Shown here in pieces: positions 1 to 9,477 of a DNA stretch of 64,000 nucleotides (the stretch's first letter is position 1; each line of letters starts with the position of its first letter). The stretch is taken from contig NZ_SMCR01000005.1 in assembly GCF_004343195.1 (NCBI RefSeq), forward strand, positions 203,286 to 267,285, read 5' to 3'. The notes under the pieces were generated by a model. The model searched no databases. It saw nothing but the letters and a program-made list of their open reading frames with translations, and was not told the origin of the DNA. Both the position numbers and the translations under genes were made by a program. This stretch comes from Biostraticola tofi. Its GTDB lineage: Bacteria > Pseudomonadota > Gammaproteobacteria > Enterobacterales > Enterobacteriaceae.

Positions 1-221
1 TAGGAGTGCCATTTGCGATAGCCAGGCATGGCGGCCAGCAGCCTGCCGTCCTGATACCACAGCAGATGCTCTGGTCGCCAGCCGGAATCTGGCCCCAGGC
101 TGCCGCTGTCTTCTAGGGCGGTGAGGAAAGCATGGCGCAAAAACGGCTGGGCTGCCGGTACCAGCGCATCCCATTCGTCCTCGGGCAGCTCGGCTAATCG
201 GGTTAACGGCGTCAATGACAT
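1..221 (-). CDS. COG3146 (DUF482) GNAT-like acyltransferase, N-terminal part
   Basis: The gene is cut by the window edge: only the first 73 codons are visible, and the rest lies to the left of base 1. The visible protein starts MSLTPLTRLAELPEDEWDAL and contains HAFLTALEDSGS followed by GWRPEHLLWYQDGRLLAAMP. That pattern is typical of the COG3146 family, often annotated as peptidoglycan biosynthesis/recognition or GNAT-fold proteins related to FemAB enzymes. The ATG at 221 is preceded by AAGGAG seven bases upstream, which fixes the start. The substrate of this family is not established, so no function beyond acyltransferase-like is inferred. The next gene, HxlR, is on the same strand about 170 bp upstream. 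Confidence 0.75.
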   Translation of the reverse strand, partial: MSLTPLTRLAELPEDEWDALVPAAQPFLRHAFLTALEDSGSLGPDSGWRPEHLLWYQDGRLLAAMPGYRKWHS

Positions 222-391
222 GTTGCTCCTTGCTGATGTTCTGCAATGTTTCCGATATTAAGCGCCATGGTGACATAATGCCCTGGATTTTTGTGGCGGT
301 GGCAACCCGCGCCGGCCATCAAGGCGGGTGATCAGCGCTTTTCCTGACTGTATGCTGTAGCTGGACGAGGGCGATATCCCCCGTCGGCCGC

Positions 392-769
392 TCAACAGGG
401 GATAACGCGATTATCGTAGGTTGATTGTGCCTGCGCCAGGCAGGGGCCATGTTCCTCTGCCCAGCAGAGAAGCACCGAGAAAGGTTGGCGCAGGGTATGG
501 CCGAGCGGGGTAATAGCGTATTCAACCGCAACCGGCGAAGACGAAATAACGCGCCGGGTTACCAGTCCGTTTCTTTCCAGCCGGCGCAGCGCCTCGGTCA
601 GCGCTTTGTGCGTGATTGGATCCAGCCGGCGCTTTATCGCATTGAAACGCGCCGGTTCGCTGCAAACCACCGTCAATATCAGCACCGACCACTTATTGGC
701 AATCTGTTCCAGTACCGGCCTGGTGGCATTGATATCGGCCAGCAAAGCGTCTATGGACTGGGTCGTCAT
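392..769 (-). CDS. HxlR-family winged-helix transcriptional regulator
   Basis: A 125-residue protein that is almost entirely an HxlR winged helix. It has the family signature: an N-terminal helix ending in ANKWSVLILTVV, then RFNAIKRRLDPITHKALTEALRRLERNGLVTR as the recognition region and EYAITPLGHTL as the wing. HxlR proteins are dimeric DNA-binding regulators that often sense reactive electrophiles or redox state and control adjacent oxidoreductases. I chose the ATG at 769 over an in-frame ATG at 790 because GAGG sits correctly spaced before 769. No obvious target gene is divergent from it in this window. The gene downstream, COG3146, is about 170 bp away, so co-transcription is uncertain. 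Confidence 0.85.
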   Translation of the reverse strand: MTTQSIDALLADINATRPVLEQIANKWSVLILTVVCSEPARFNAIKRRLDPITHKALTEALRRLERNGLVTRRVISSSPVAVEYAITPLGHTLRQPFSVLLCWAEEHGPCLAQAQSTYDNRVIPC

Positions 770-872
770 CTTATTTTCCTCATTCAACATGTATTGCCGC
801 CCCTTTTACACTGTTATTACACTGTGAAAATGTCAACGGGTCTTCCCGGCTCGGTGCCGCCGTCAGGCAGAC

Positions 873-904
873 AAAAAAGGCCAGTGCGCTAAAGCGCCTG
901 ACCT
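873..904 (-). terminator. Rho-independent terminator of gor
   Basis: Read on the minus strand, an imperfect GC-rich stem (AGGTCAGGCGC pairing with GCGCACTGGCCT around a TTTA loop) runs straight into six T residues. It lies about 70 bp past the gor stop codon. Confidence 0.75.
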
Positions 905-975
905 GATTACAGCACCTTAACCCACTGATGGTCGGGGATACGGCAGAAAAACGGCAGGGGATGTCTCCCGCTGCC

Positions 976-2328
976 TTATCTCATGGTAACGAATTCTTCC
1001 GATGCGGTTGGATGAATAGCCACGGTATTATCGAAATCGTGCTTGGTGGCGCCCATCTTGACTGCGACCGCAAAGCCCTGCAGCATTTCATCCATACCAA
1101 AGCCGATACCGTGCAGGCCGACGATTTTCTCTTCCGGCCCAACGCAGACCAACTTCATGCGACAGGGCTGGCGATGCTGGGTTACCGCGGTATACATCGA
1201 GGTAAAGGAAGATTTATACACCTTGACCTGTTGCTCGCCGTATTTCTCGATTGCCTCGGGCTCCGTCAATCCAATGGTGCCGATTGGCGGGTGGCTGAAT
1301 ACCACGGTCGGGATAAGCGAATAATCCAGGTGCTCTTCCGGCTTGCCGTTAAACAGGCGTTCAGACAAACGGCGTCCGGCAGCGACGGCAACCGGAGTGA
1401 GTTCCACCGCCCCGGTGTTATCGCCGACCGCATAAATTCCCGGCACCGAGGTATTCTGGTATTTATCCACCGCGATATAGCCGCGGCTGTCGATTTTAAC
1501 GCCAGCGGCGGCAAGATTGATGCCGTCGGTTGATGGCTCCCGGCCGATAGCCCACACCAGCGCATCCACGGTAAACTCATCGCCGTTTTCAAGCTTCAAC
1601 GTCAGGCTGCCGTCGCTATTTTTCACCACCGAAGACGGCAGCGACTCGGTATGCAGGCTGGGGCCTTCGGCATTCATCACCTCGACCAGCGTGTCGACGA
1701 TCAGCGGATCAAAGGTACGCAGCGGGGCATGCCTGCGCACAAACAGGTGAGTCTCCGCTCCCAGGCCGTTCAGCACGCCGGCCAGTTCCACGGCGATATA
1801 GCCGGCACCGACTACCGCTACCCGTTTCGGCATCGCCTGCAGATCAAAGAAGCCGTCTGAATCGATACCATACTCCGCGCCCGGGATCTCGATTTTACTG
1901 GGCCGACCGCCGGTGGCGATCAGGATATGGTCGGCGGTAATGCGTTCACCGTTAACCTCAACGGTATGGGCATCGATAAAGCGCGCAAAGCCATGGATAA
2001 CATCGACATTATTATTGCCCAGCACGCGATCATAGGACTGATGGATGCGGTCAATATAGTCGCTGCGGCTTTTGACCAGGATATTCCAGTTAAAATGATT
2101 AACTGTGGTATCGAAACCATAGTCCGGTCCGTAAAGATGGATTGCTTCCGCTATCTGGGCCGCATGCCACATGACTTTCTTCGGCACGCAGCCGACATTG
2201 ACGCAGGTACCGCCGAGCGCCTTGGCCTCAACCAGCGCGCACTTACGGCCATACATCGCAGCTCGATTAATCGACGCAATGCCGCCGCTGCCGCCGCCAA
2301 TAGCGAGATAATCATAATGTTTGGTCAT
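976..2328 (-). CDS. gor: Glutathione-disulfide reductase
   Basis: This flavoprotein reduces glutathione disulfide with NADPH and keeps the cytoplasmic thiol pool reduced. The 450-residue length equals that of E. coli Gor, and the sequence can be followed end to end. An N-terminal FAD-binding GGGSGG motif is followed by the redox-active disulfide [13 protein letters not shown] (about residues 40-52), the NAD(P) fold [11 protein letters not shown] (about 175), the second FAD motif GIYAVGD and the C-terminal [10 protein letters not shown] with the catalytic His. The start MTKHYDY at 2328 matches the family; an upstream in-frame ATG at 2352 would add eight residues. The gene is probably monocistronic, with its own terminator at 873-904. 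Confidence 0.97.
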   Translation of the reverse strand: MTKHYDYLAIGGGSGGIASINRAAMYGRKCALVEAKALGGTCVNVGCVPKKVMWHAAQIAEAIHLYGPDYGFDTTVNHFNWNILVKSRSDYIDRIHQSYDRVLGNNNVDVIHGFARFIDAHTVEVNGERITADHILIATGGRPSKIEIPGAEYGIDSDGFFDLQAMPKRVAVVGAGYIAVELAGVLNGLGAETHLFVRRHAPLRTFDPLIVDTLVEVMNAEGPSLHTESLPSSVVKNSDGSLTLKLENGDEFTVDALVWAIGREPSTDGINLAAAGVKIDSRGYIAVDKYQNTSVPGIYAVGDNTGAVELTPVAVAAGRRLSERLFNGKPEEHLDYSLIPTVVFSHPPIGTIGLTEPEAIEKYGEQQVKVYKSSFTSMYTAVTQHRQPCRMKLVCVGPEEKIVGLHGIGFGMDEMLQGFAVAVKMGATKHDFDNTVAIHPTASEEFVTMR

Positions 2329-2445
2329 CCGGTCATTCCCTATACGTAGCAAATATGGGCGTCAGTTTACCGCGTCCGGATAATTTATCGCAAAGTTTGC
2401 ATCAATACTTCCGATAGGTAAGCAGTACCGGCGTCGGAAATTCAA

Positions 2446-3288
2446 TTACTCCGGCACCACCCATTTGACCAGGGTATGGCCATGGCCGCTTGGCACCAGC
2501 ACCTGATGGAGCCAGGGCAGAATATCGGTCATCTGCTGTTCCAGCTTCCACGGCGGATTGACGACGATCATGCCGGACGCCGTCATGCCGCGCTGATCGC
2601 TGTCCGGGCGCACGGCCAGTTCGATTTGCAGGATCCTGCGGATGCCGCTGCTTTCCAGCCCCTTGAGCATCCGTTTGATGTGCTGGCGCAGCACTACCGG
2701 ATACCAGATGGCGTAAACGCCAGTGGAGAAACGCTTATAGGCCTCTGCCATGCCGGTCACCACGTCCTGATAGTCGGATTTTAATTCATAGGAAGGGTCC
2801 ATCAGAATGACGCCACGGCGAGACGCCGGCGGCAACTGTGACTTCAACTGGCCATAACCATCGGCGCGCTGCACCTTGGCCCGGGGATCCTTCTGGAATT
2901 CATTGCGTAGCAAAGGATAATCACTGGTATGCAGTTCGGTCAGGTTGAGCTTGTCATCTTCGCGCAGTAACTGACGGGCGATAAGCGGCGATCCGGGGTA
3001 ATAGCGCAACTGGCCGCTGCGATTGTAATGGCGCAGTACCGTCAGATAAGCCTCCATCTGTGCCGGACAGTCATCGCGCTGCCAGATTTTAGCGATACCT
3101 TCCAGATACTCGCCGGTACGTTCGGCCCGTTCGCTGCTCAGCAGATAGCGTCCGGCACCGGCATGGGTATCCAGATAGAGGAAAGGTTTTTCTTTTTCTT
3201 TCATAGCCGTCAGGATAAGGCTGAGGACGGTATGCTTGAGCACATCGGCATGATTGCCGGCATGAAAGCTGTGGCGATAACTTAACAT
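2446..3288 (-). CDS. rlmJ: 23S rRNA (adenine-2030-N6)-methyltransferase
   Basis: RlmJ (formerly YhiR) methylates N6 of A2030 in 23S rRNA, using S-adenosylmethionine, before the subunit is assembled. The 280 residues match the E. coli length. The N-terminus MLSYRHSFHAGNHADVLKH is the family hallmark, THAGAGRY is the SAM-binding loop, and LMDPSYE is the DPPY-like catalytic motif (about residue 163). It lies next to gor, as in E. coli, though E. coli rlmJ is usually described for its role in DNA utilisation as well. The gap on its upstream side holds a long perfect inverted repeat at 3373-3422. Confidence 0.95.
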   Translation of the reverse strand: MLSYRHSFHAGNHADVLKHTVLSLILTAMKEKEKPFLYLDTHAGAGRYLLSSERAERTGEYLEGIAKIWQRDDCPAQMEAYLTVLRHYNRSGQLRYYPGSPLIARQLLREDDKLNLTELHTSDYPLLRNEFQKDPRAKVQRADGYGQLKSQLPPASRRGVILMDPSYELKSDYQDVVTGMAEAYKRFSTGVYAIWYPVVLRQHIKRMLKGLESSGIRRILQIELAVRPDSDQRGMTASGMIVVNPPWKLEQQMTDILPWLHQVLVPSGHGHTLVKWVVPE

Positions 3289-3372
3289 ATGGGTTTATAC
3301 GCTTTTAAATGACGTTTTTAATCACAGTAAAATCAGCATATTACTGCAATTTAAACTGTACGTGGTCTTGGT

Positions 3373-3422
3373 GCCCTGTCGTCCTGCTGAAGGCTGATGA
3401 GCATTCAGCAGGACGACAGGGC
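3373..3422. repeat. 19-bp perfect inverted repeat
   Basis: The arms GCCCTGTCGTCCTGCTGAA (3373-3391) and its exact complement (3404-3422) flank a 12-nt centre that can pair by three more bases. No T-run follows on either strand, so it is not a standard intrinsic terminator. It sits exactly between core gene rlmJ and the AT-rich accessory block. Confidence 0.8.
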
Positions 3423-3503
3423 GCATCAATGCCAGCAGTATAAACTGTCTAGGGAGGAAACGTTAAACGCATTTAGCCAAGTGCCGTTATGCGCTTGCCG
3501 CGG

Positions 3504-4304
3504 TTAAATCACTTTATCCTGCCTGACTTCATCGCTTTTATGCCGATCTTTGATGTCAAACAGCATGCTCTGTTCTGTTTTTTCCGCCGTTTGCTCCACG
3601 GCTTTTTTTTCCGGCGCCGACGCTGGCAGCAGCGGTTTTTTACGCGACAGCGACTGACAGAGGAAGCTCACCACCAGCACCATCAAAGCGGCTACCAGTG
3701 GGATAAAAAAGATCAGCGAGTCATCAACCAGGTTATTGGCGATAACTGTCATCGGCCTGCTTTCTTTCACATACATCAGTATCAGTGTGGCCGTGCTGAC
3801 AATGCCGCCCAACAGGAAACAGCTGTGAGTAAGAACTTGTTTCCTCATCATTTTGATCAGCGCAGCTTCATACTCATAAGCTCCGGAAGATAATTCTTTC
3901 CTGTAGGCATTCCGTTCAATGTCTCTATTGATGATATTGAGCAGGCTATCGCAGTAATTTCTTTTATTGGAGGCACTGACAAAAGGACAACCCATGACTT
4001 CCTTTATCAGGTCTTCTGTGATTTTTTTAACACCATAAAGATCTTTTTCATTCAGGCCGTACTTTCGCGCGGTAGCGCTAATCATTATCTCAATAATCTT
4101 GATGTTTGGATTTATACTCTCCGAAACGCCTTGCCTGAGATGATGAACGATTTCATTATTCGCGCAGGTAACCCTTTTCGAATATTCTCTATCGTCTTTA
4201 GGTAATAAAATAGCGCGGCTTAGCATAATAGTCACTATGCCGCTTAATACACTGCATATTACGCCAAAAAACCATGAAGAATTAATTAATGAATAAATGC
4301 TCAT
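3504..4304 (-). CDS. Unknown protein with three predicted membrane segments
   Basis: I do not recognise this family. With the ATG at 4304 it has 266 residues; a GTG at 4346 would add 14, and neither has a strong ribosome-binding site. One hydrophobic segment lies near the N-terminus (SSWFFGVICSVLSGIVTIML). A long polar and helical middle region follows, then two more hydrophobic segments (around LLGGIVSTATLILMYV and LIFFIPLVAALMVLVVSFL). The charged tail is rich in Lys, Glu and Asp. The middle portion probably lies on one side of the membrane. Codon and base use is more AT-rich than in rlmJ or prlC. Its neighbour on the same strand is a bactofilin, so a role in cell shape or envelope is possible but unproven. 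Confidence 0.6.
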   Translation of the reverse strand: MSIYSLINSSWFFGVICSVLSGIVTIMLSRAILLPKDDREYSKRVTCANNEIVHHLRQGVSESINPNIKIIEIMISATARKYGLNEKDLYGVKKITEDLIKEVMGCPFVSASNKRNYCDSLLNIINRDIERNAYRKELSSGAYEYEAALIKMMRKQVLTHSCFLLGGIVSTATLILMYVKESRPMTVIANNLVDDSLIFFIPLVAALMVLVVSFLCQSLSRKKPLLPASAPEKKAVEQTAEKTEQSMLFDIKDRHKSDEVRQDKVI

Positions 4305-4712
4305 ATTAGAAGGATCTTTTGATAACAATTGGTGCAAATATATCACTCTGATTAAACTCTGTAACTGAATATTTTTACTTCTTTGTTTTACATATTCATT
4401 AAGTCAGGCTAATACCAGTGATCCCGTAGGGTTGATGCAATGAAACTCTGATTACCCCTGCAGCTAAAGAGTCCGTTTATACTCAATCATATTTCAGCTG
4501 AGGAGAAGGGGGAAAGGATATGTCATGCGGGAAAAAAACTGTAAAAAGGGCGCACGGGCTAACCCTTTTTACAGATAAAAACATCCTGTGCAATGAATTG
4601 GTCATCCCTGGTCACAGGCTTGTGATTGTGACGAGTTATTTTTATTTTTCTGCTCTCCAAGCCTGAATGGGCTAAATATATCGCTGCAAAAATATATTAG
4701 TTTTTAGATGAC
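4305..4712. other. AT-rich intergenic region between bactofilin and membrane protein genes
   Basis: About 400 bp with no credible ORF. It contains the bactofilin terminator (4532-4574). The remainder presumably holds the promoter of the downstream membrane-protein gene, but I cannot identify clear -35/-10 elements. A short inverted repeat GTCACA...TGTGAC lies around 4609-4633. Confidence 0.5.
4532..4574 (-). terminator. Rho-independent terminator after the bactofilin gene
   Basis: A perfect 12-bp stem (CTGTAAAAAGGG at 4539-4550 and its complement at 4563-4574) with a 12-nt loop. On the minus strand it is followed by seven T residues, so it should stop transcripts from the bactofilin gene about 140 bp past its stop. 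Confidence 0.8.
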
Positions 4713-5438
4713 TCAAAGGGACTGTTTAACAGATTCTTGGATTGATTCTTTAGTCGTTTCTTTTTTTGCATCCGGTTTCACCTGAGGGCTCTTGATGCTG
4801 TAAGGCACCGGTATTTCATTACCGGGAACTGTCAGGGTTTCCGACGAACCGATGAAGCGACCCTTCTTGCTGATGGAGAAGACGTCTGATTTTACAATGC
4901 CTTCCATCTTTCCATGTTCCATTATTTCAATTGATTCCCCTATGCAGGTGCCAGTAACCTGTCCATCAATCAGTATATAGGGTGCTTTGATTTCACCCTT
5001 CACGATGCCGGTCTTTTGGATATAGACTTTAGCCGTTGATGTGATTTTTCCATCAATCTTACCGCCGATCTGTATATCACATTGGCTCTCGATATCGCCG
5101 GTAATGGATGAATTCGGCGCGATAATTGTCTTTTCAATCACCGTCAACTCTTTCTGTTTATTGATCAAATCATTATTATCGTTCATTTGCTGTACCTGGG
5201 GTGTCGTTGAAGTTTGTCTTTCATTTTTTCCGTTCTTTACTACTTCAGCTTTAGCTGATGCATCATTACTCTTGCTATTTTTCGAAAAGAACATAATTTT
5301 ATCCCGTAAAAACAATAAAATACTTACAGACGCGACAGTGAACAAAATAGCGAATAAAATTTCAAATAGACCAAGGTATATCAGAACAATACATACCATC
5401 CATATTAACCATATGGTCCATAGCATAGGCCTGTTCAA
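4713..5438 (-). CDS. Membrane-anchored bactofilin (polymer-forming cytoskeletal protein)
   Basis: Bactofilins form filaments without nucleotide and scaffold peptidoglycan enzymes or other envelope machinery. The 241-residue protein starts with a strongly hydrophobic region (residues about 6-45, probably two membrane passes: WTIWLIWMVCIVLIYLGLF and ILFAILFTVASVSILLF). A polar, Asn/Gln/Lys-rich linker follows. From about residue 98 to 200 lies the bactofilin beta-helix: TVIEKTIIAPNSSITGDIES, then repeated short strands ending in Gly pairs such as IQIGGKIDGKI and KTGIVKGEIKA. The tail is charged and rich in Lys/Glu/Gln. A TM-plus-bactofilin layout resembles Proteus CcmA. No M23 peptidase is adjacent, which is the usual partner. 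The gene lies in an AT-rich block that looks acquired. Confidence 0.88.
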   Translation of the reverse strand: MNRPMLWTIWLIWMVCIVLIYLGLFEILFAILFTVASVSILLFLRDKIMFFSKNSKSNDASAKAEVVKNGKNERQTSTTPQVQQMNDNNDLINKQKELTVIEKTIIAPNSSITGDIESQCDIQIGGKIDGKITSTAKVYIQKTGIVKGEIKAPYILIDGQVTGTCIGESIEIMEHGKMEGIVKSDVFSISKKGRFIGSSETLTVPGNEIPVPYSIKSPQVKPDAKKETTKESIQESVKQSL

Positions 5439-5587
5439 TTTCAGTATCCCAGAAAGTTAATTTTCGCTGATGTTTAATGACTCGTGGATTTAATCATAAA
5501 AAACAGTGAAGGTAAATGCTTGAGACAGGGCTTATCATTGCGGCTTTTATTTGTATTTAATAGGGAGTGATGTTGCTTATTCAAATA

Positions 5588-5854
5588 TTAATCTACCGCA
5601 TCCATTAAGGTAGTAGGTTTAGTTTTCTCCTGAATGCGGATGATTATATTTAAAAAATTTTCAGCATCATGTCCTCGCGAGACACAACAACTGAACTTCG
5701 CCAGAGTGTTATATGCTGCCAGCACCCGCTCAAGTTCTTTTTTCAGTTCTGCCTGAGTTTCAATATTCACCGCGGTACGTCCTGCCATCACTTGAATAGG
5801 GGTGATGTTAGCTATCGGCGGGGTGTTAAGGATCTTTAAAGTCCTTGGCGGCAC
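5588..5854 (-). CDS. Small hypothetical protein, possibly a remnant
   Basis: An 88-codon frame opening with GTG at 5854; an internal ATG at 5788 would give 66 residues. Neither start has a convincing ribosome-binding site. The centre (AELKKELERVLAAYNTLAKF) reads as an amphipathic helix and two Cys residues follow it, but I recognise no family. It lies between the bactofilin and DoxX genes on the same strand. It could be the surviving end of a larger decayed gene. Just upstream, a 7-bp inverted repeat (CGCACCC/GGGTGCG, 5855-5871) overlaps the presumed leader. Confidence 0.3.
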   Translation of the reverse strand: MPPRTLKILNTPPIANITPIQVMAGRTAVNIETQAELKKELERVLAAYNTLAKFSCCVSRGHDAENFLNIIIRIQEKTKPTTLMDAVD

Positions 5855-5901
5855 GCACCCTGAGGGTGCGGCCGAAGATAAATAATGTCAGTTGCAAACC
5901 A

Positions 5902-6324
5902 TCAACGCCATTCAGGATTGCTCATCACGCTATACCGACCGCAGCCCAGAAAGGCGATAGCCAGACCGGCGAAGAAAAATACGGCAATGTTTTCCAGACC
6001 CCAGGCACCGACCTTGGTCAGGGTGAAAATGATACCGGGTTCAGTAATCAGCCAGGCAAACAGCATGGTAAAACAAAAAACCAACGCGGCGGGACGAACC
6101 AGAATGCCCAGAATAAACATCACCGGCACCAGAATCTCACCAACAAAAACGCCATAGGCGACTATTGAAGGCATGCCATGGGCGGTCACCATACCGACAA
6201 TGCCGTCGATACCGGAAATCATCTTGTGGACACCGTGAAACAGCATTAAACCGCCGAAGGATAAACGTAGCAGCAGTCTGCCCAGGTCAGGATGGTCAAA
6301 AGCACGGTTGAGGTTAATAATCAT
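5902..6324 (-). CDS. DoxX-family membrane protein
   Basis: A 140-residue integral membrane protein with four hydrophobic segments, the standard DoxX layout. The N-terminal LGRLLLRLSFGGLMLFHGVHK motif is typical of the family, followed by FVGEILVPVMFILGILVRPAAL and a final FFFAGLAIAFLGCGRYSV. DoxX proteins are small inner-membrane components linked in various bacteria to quinone, thiosulfate or oxidative-stress metabolism, but a reaction cannot be assigned here. The gene is transcribed away from prlC, with about 270 bp of divergent promoter region between them. It may be the first gene of the minus-strand accessory block. Confidence 0.85.
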   Translation of the reverse strand: MIINLNRAFDHPDLGRLLLRLSFGGLMLFHGVHKMISGIDGIVGMVTAHGMPSIVAYGVFVGEILVPVMFILGILVRPAALVFCFTMLFAWLITEPGIIFTLTKVGAWGLENIAVFFFAGLAIAFLGCGRYSVMSNPEWR

Positions 6325-6597
6325 TTATTTTTCCAGCGAGTTAGTGATATGAAACAAGAATAATATTATATGTTTACTATTCAACACCCAACATGATTTA
6401 GATGCTGTGCGCTGGATCAATCAATTCCACTGACGCTCGAGGGGAGTAGCCGATCGGCAGATAAGACGGTTTTTCTCGATTTATCCAGCGTTAAAACAGA
6501 TTGGCCATCGGCTTTCGCCTCCTTCCACCATTGATTTTCACCGTATTTACCCGCATGTTAGCTAATATGTCTTCTTAAAAACAATCAGGGTCACACT

Positions 6598-8640
6598 ATG
6601 ACGAATCCGCTGTTAACTCCCTTTCTGCTACCGCCGTTTTCCGCGATCAAGCCTGAGCATATCGTGCCTGCCGTCAAACAGGCTCTGGACGATTGCCGCA
6701 ATGTGGTCGAGCAGGTTGTGGCGCAGCCGGGGCCGTTTACCTGGGATAATTTGTGCCAGCCCCTGGCTGAAGCCGATGATCGCCTGAGCCGCATCTGGTC
6801 GCCGATCGGCCATTTGAATGCGGTCAAAAACAGTCCGGCATTGCGTGAAGCCTATGAACAAAGCCTGCCGATGCTATCTGAATACAGCACCTGGGTGGGT
6901 CAGCACAAAGGCCTGTATGACGCCTATCGCAACCTACGCGACGGCGAGTATTACAGCTCGTTAAGCGTGCCGCGCGCCAAAGCGGTCGATAATGCCCTGC
7001 GCGATTTCGAACTTTCCGGCATTGGCCTGACGGCCTCCAGGCAGCAACGTTATGGCGAAATTGCTGCCCGGCTGTCTGAACTGGGCTCTGCCTACAGCAA
7101 TAATGTGCTGGACGCTACCATGGGCTGGAGCAAGTTGGTGACCGATGTCGAGGAGCTGTCCGGCATGCCGGATAGCGCTCTGGCGGCCGCTCGTGCTCAG
7201 GCCGAGGCCAAACAGCAGGATGGCTGGCTGCTGACCCTGGATATCCCCAGTTATCTGCCGGTAATGACCTATGGTGATAATGCCTCGCTGCGCGAGGAGC
7301 TTTATCGCGCCTACAACACCCGCGCCTCTGATCAAGGGCCGAATGCCGGCAAATGGGATAACAGCCCGATAATGAGCGAGATACTCGCTTTACGGCATGA
7401 GCTGGCGGCGCTGCTCGGTTTTAACAGCTATGCCGATAAATCCCTGGCCACCAAAATGGCCAAGAGCCCGGCCGATGTGCTGGACTTCCTGAATGATTTG
7501 GCTACCCGCGCCCGTGGTCAGGGCGAGCAGGAGCTTGCCCGACTGCGCGAGTTTGCCGCCAGCCAGTTTGGCCGCGACAGGCTGGAGCCGTGGGACATCA
7601 GTTATTACGCAGAAAAGCAAAAGCAGCATCTTTATGCCATCAGCGATGAGCAATTACGTCCTTACTTCCCTGAAGACCGGGTCGTCAGTGGCTTGTTTGA
7701 GGTGGTTAACCGCATTTACGGCATCACTGCCAAAGAGCGGACCGGCGTCGACACCTGGCATCCAGAGGTACGCTTTTTCGATTTGTTCGATGCCCAGAAT
7801 GTGCTGCGCGGCAGTTTTTATCTGGACTTGTATGCCCGTGAAAACAAGCGTGGCGGCGCCTGGATGGATGACTGCGTCGGCATGATGCGGAAAGGCGACG
7901 GGGAATTGCAAAAGCCGGTGGCTTATCTGACCTGCAACTTCAATCGGCCGGTCAGCGGCAAACCGGCGTTGTTTACCCATGATGAAGTCACCACGCTTTT
8001 CCATGAATTCGGCCATGGCCTGCATCATATGCTGACCCGTATCGATACGCCCGGAGTGGCCGGCATCAGCGGTGTGCCCTGGGATGCGGTTGAACTACCG
8101 AGCCAGTTTATGGAAAACTGGTGCTGGCAGCCTGAGGCATTGGCGTTTATTTCCGGCCATTACGAAACCGGCGAGCCGCTGCCCAGGGAAATGCTGGATA
8201 AATTGCTGGCGGCCAAAAACTATCAGGCCGCCTTGTTCATCCTGCGCCAGCTTGAATTCGGCCTGTTCGATTTCCGCATGCATTACGAATATGATCCGGA
8301 AAAAGGCGCCCGTATCCTGGCTACCCTCGCCGAGGTGAAAAAACAGGTCGCGGTGATTGCCGGTGTGGAATGGGGTCGCTTCCCCCATGCATTCAGCCAT
8401 ATTTTTGCCGGCGGCTATGCCGCCGGCTACTACAGCTATCTATGGGCTGACGTGCTGGCGGCCGATGCCTGGTCCCGCTTTGAGGAGGAAGGCATTTTCA
8501 ACCGTGAAACCGGATTGTCATTTCTCGACAATATCCTGTCTCGCGGCGGCTCAGAAGAGCCAATGGTTCTGTTTGCCCGCTTCCGCGGCCGTGAGCCGCG
8601 GCTGGATGCCATGCTGCATCACTACGGCATCCAGGAATAA
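6598..8640 (+). CDS. prlC: Oligopeptidase A
   Basis: A cytoplasmic M3-family zinc metallopeptidase that degrades short peptides, including cleaved signal peptides. The 680 residues match the family. The zinc-binding and catalytic motif HEFGHGLHH is at about residues 470-478, with the third zinc ligand Glu shortly downstream in the [10 protein letters not shown] stretch. The start [14 protein letters not shown] is the enterobacterial one. It is followed after four bases by rsmJ, whose ribosome-binding site lies in its last codons, so the two form an operon as in E. coli. The E. coli prlC operon is induced by heat shock; I did not identify a clear sigma-32 promoter here. Confidence 0.97.
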   Translation: MTNPLLTPFLLPPFSAIKPEHIVPAVKQALDDCRNVVEQVVAQPGPFTWDNLCQPLAEADDRLSRIWSPIGHLNAVKNSPALREAYEQSLPMLSEYSTWVGQHKGLYDAYRNLRDGEYYSSLSVPRAKAVDNALRDFELSGIGLTASRQQRYGEIAARLSELGSAYSNNVLDATMGWSKLVTDVEELSGMPDSALAAARAQAEAKQQDGWLLTLDIPSYLPVMTYGDNASLREELYRAYNTRASDQGPNAGKWDNSPIMSEILALRHELAALLGFNSYADKSLATKMAKSPADVLDFLNDLATRARGQGEQELARLREFAASQFGRDRLEPWDISYYAEKQKQHLYAISDEQLRPYFPEDRVVSGLFEVVNRIYGITAKERTGVDTWHPEVRFFDLFDAQNVLRGSFYLDLYARENKRGGAWMDDCVGMMRKGDGELQKPVAYLTCNFNRPVSGKPALFTHDEVTTLFHEFGHGLHHMLTRIDTPGVAGISGVPWDAVELPSQFMENWCWQPEALAFISGHYETGEPLPREMLDKLLAAKNYQAALFILRQLEFGLFDFRMHYEYDPEKGARILATLAEVKKQVAVIAGVEWGRFPHAFSHIFAGGYAAGYYSYLWADVLAADAWSRFEEEGIFNRETGLSFLDNILSRGGSEEPMVLFARFRGREPRLDAMLHHYGIQE

Positions 8641-8644
8641 ACCC

Positions 8645-9433
8645 TTGGTCGCTATTTGTCTGACCCGCGCGGCGGGCGTAGAGGCAGCAAGCATGACTGC
8701 CCTGGCTCAGCGTTTTGGCCTCACGGACGACCAGGATGCCACGATGGAACTGGTGCTGACGTCTGAACGCCTGGAGTTGCGCAAGCGCGATGAGCCCAAG
8801 CTTGGCGCTATCTTCGTTGATTTTGTCGGCGGCGTCATGGATCACCGTCGCCGTTTCGGCGGCGGCCGCGGCGAAGCGGTGGCTAAAGCGGTCGGCGTGC
8901 GTGGCAAAGCCTTGCCTGATGTGGTGGATGCCACGGCAGGACTGGGACGCGATGCCTTTGTGCTGGCTTCGCTGGGCTGCAGGGTACGCATGTTTGAACG
9001 GCATCCGGTGGTGGCGGCACTGTTAGCCGATGGTCTCGATCGCGCCTATAAGTCTGTAGAGATGGGGGGATGGATGCGTGAGAGATTGACATTGCTACAC
9101 TGCTCCAGCCTGGATGCGCTGGCGAATGTCCAGCCGCGGCCGGATGTGGTTTACCTTGATCCTATGTATCCCCACCGTCAGAAAAGCGCCCTGGTCAAAA
9201 AGGAAATGCGGGTTTTTCAGTCCCTGGTGGGCGCCGATGACGATGCCGATGCCTTGCTGGTTCCGGCCCGGGCCCTTGCCGTGCGGCGGGTGGTGGTCAA
9301 GCGTCCGGACTACGCCCCTCCTTTGGCCGGCATCGTCGCACACGCCCAGGTCAGCACCAAGAATCACCGTTTCGATATCTATACACCGGCTGAGGCTCCC
9401 ATTGGCCGACATTCTCTGACCTACCCGGCATGA
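8645..9433 (+). CDS. rsmJ: 16S rRNA (guanine-1516-N2)-methyltransferase
   Basis: RsmJ (YhiQ) methylates G1516 of 16S rRNA from SAM. The 262-residue product contains [21 protein letters not shown], the SAM-binding stretch [20 protein letters not shown], and the catalytic-type motif [11 protein letters not shown]. The only start that gives the family N-terminus (the VAICL stretch matches KICL in E. coli) is a TTG at 8645. It is preceded by AGGA inside the last codons of prlC. Longer reading frames upstream run antiparallel to nothing and simply pass through prlC in another phase. A rare start plus tight coupling suggests translation depends on prlC. Confidence 0.93.
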   Translation: MVAICLTRAAGVEAASMTALAQRFGLTDDQDATMELVLTSERLELRKRDEPKLGAIFVDFVGGVMDHRRRFGGGRGEAVAKAVGVRGKALPDVVDATAGLGRDAFVLASLGCRVRMFERHPVVAALLADGLDRAYKSVEMGGWMRERLTLLHCSSLDALANVQPRPDVVYLDPMYPHRQKSALVKKEMRVFQSLVGADDDADALLVPARALAVRRVVVKRPDYAPPLAGIVAHAQVSTKNHRFDIYTPAEAPIGRHSLTYPA

Positions 9434-9477
9434 TGATGGCACTGAGTGACCAGCATCAAATAAAGGATTAGCTGCAG

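Noticed and set aside
928..1533. Plus-strand open frame opposite gor
   Set aside because: It is antisense to a fully conserved enzyme and shows no protein-family features; similar antisense frames over prlC, metE and rmuC were dropped for the same reason.
8357..8644. A longer N-terminus for RsmJ starting inside prlC
   Set aside because: That stretch is prlC in another phase and shows no family similarity; the conserved N-terminus starts at the TTG at 8645.
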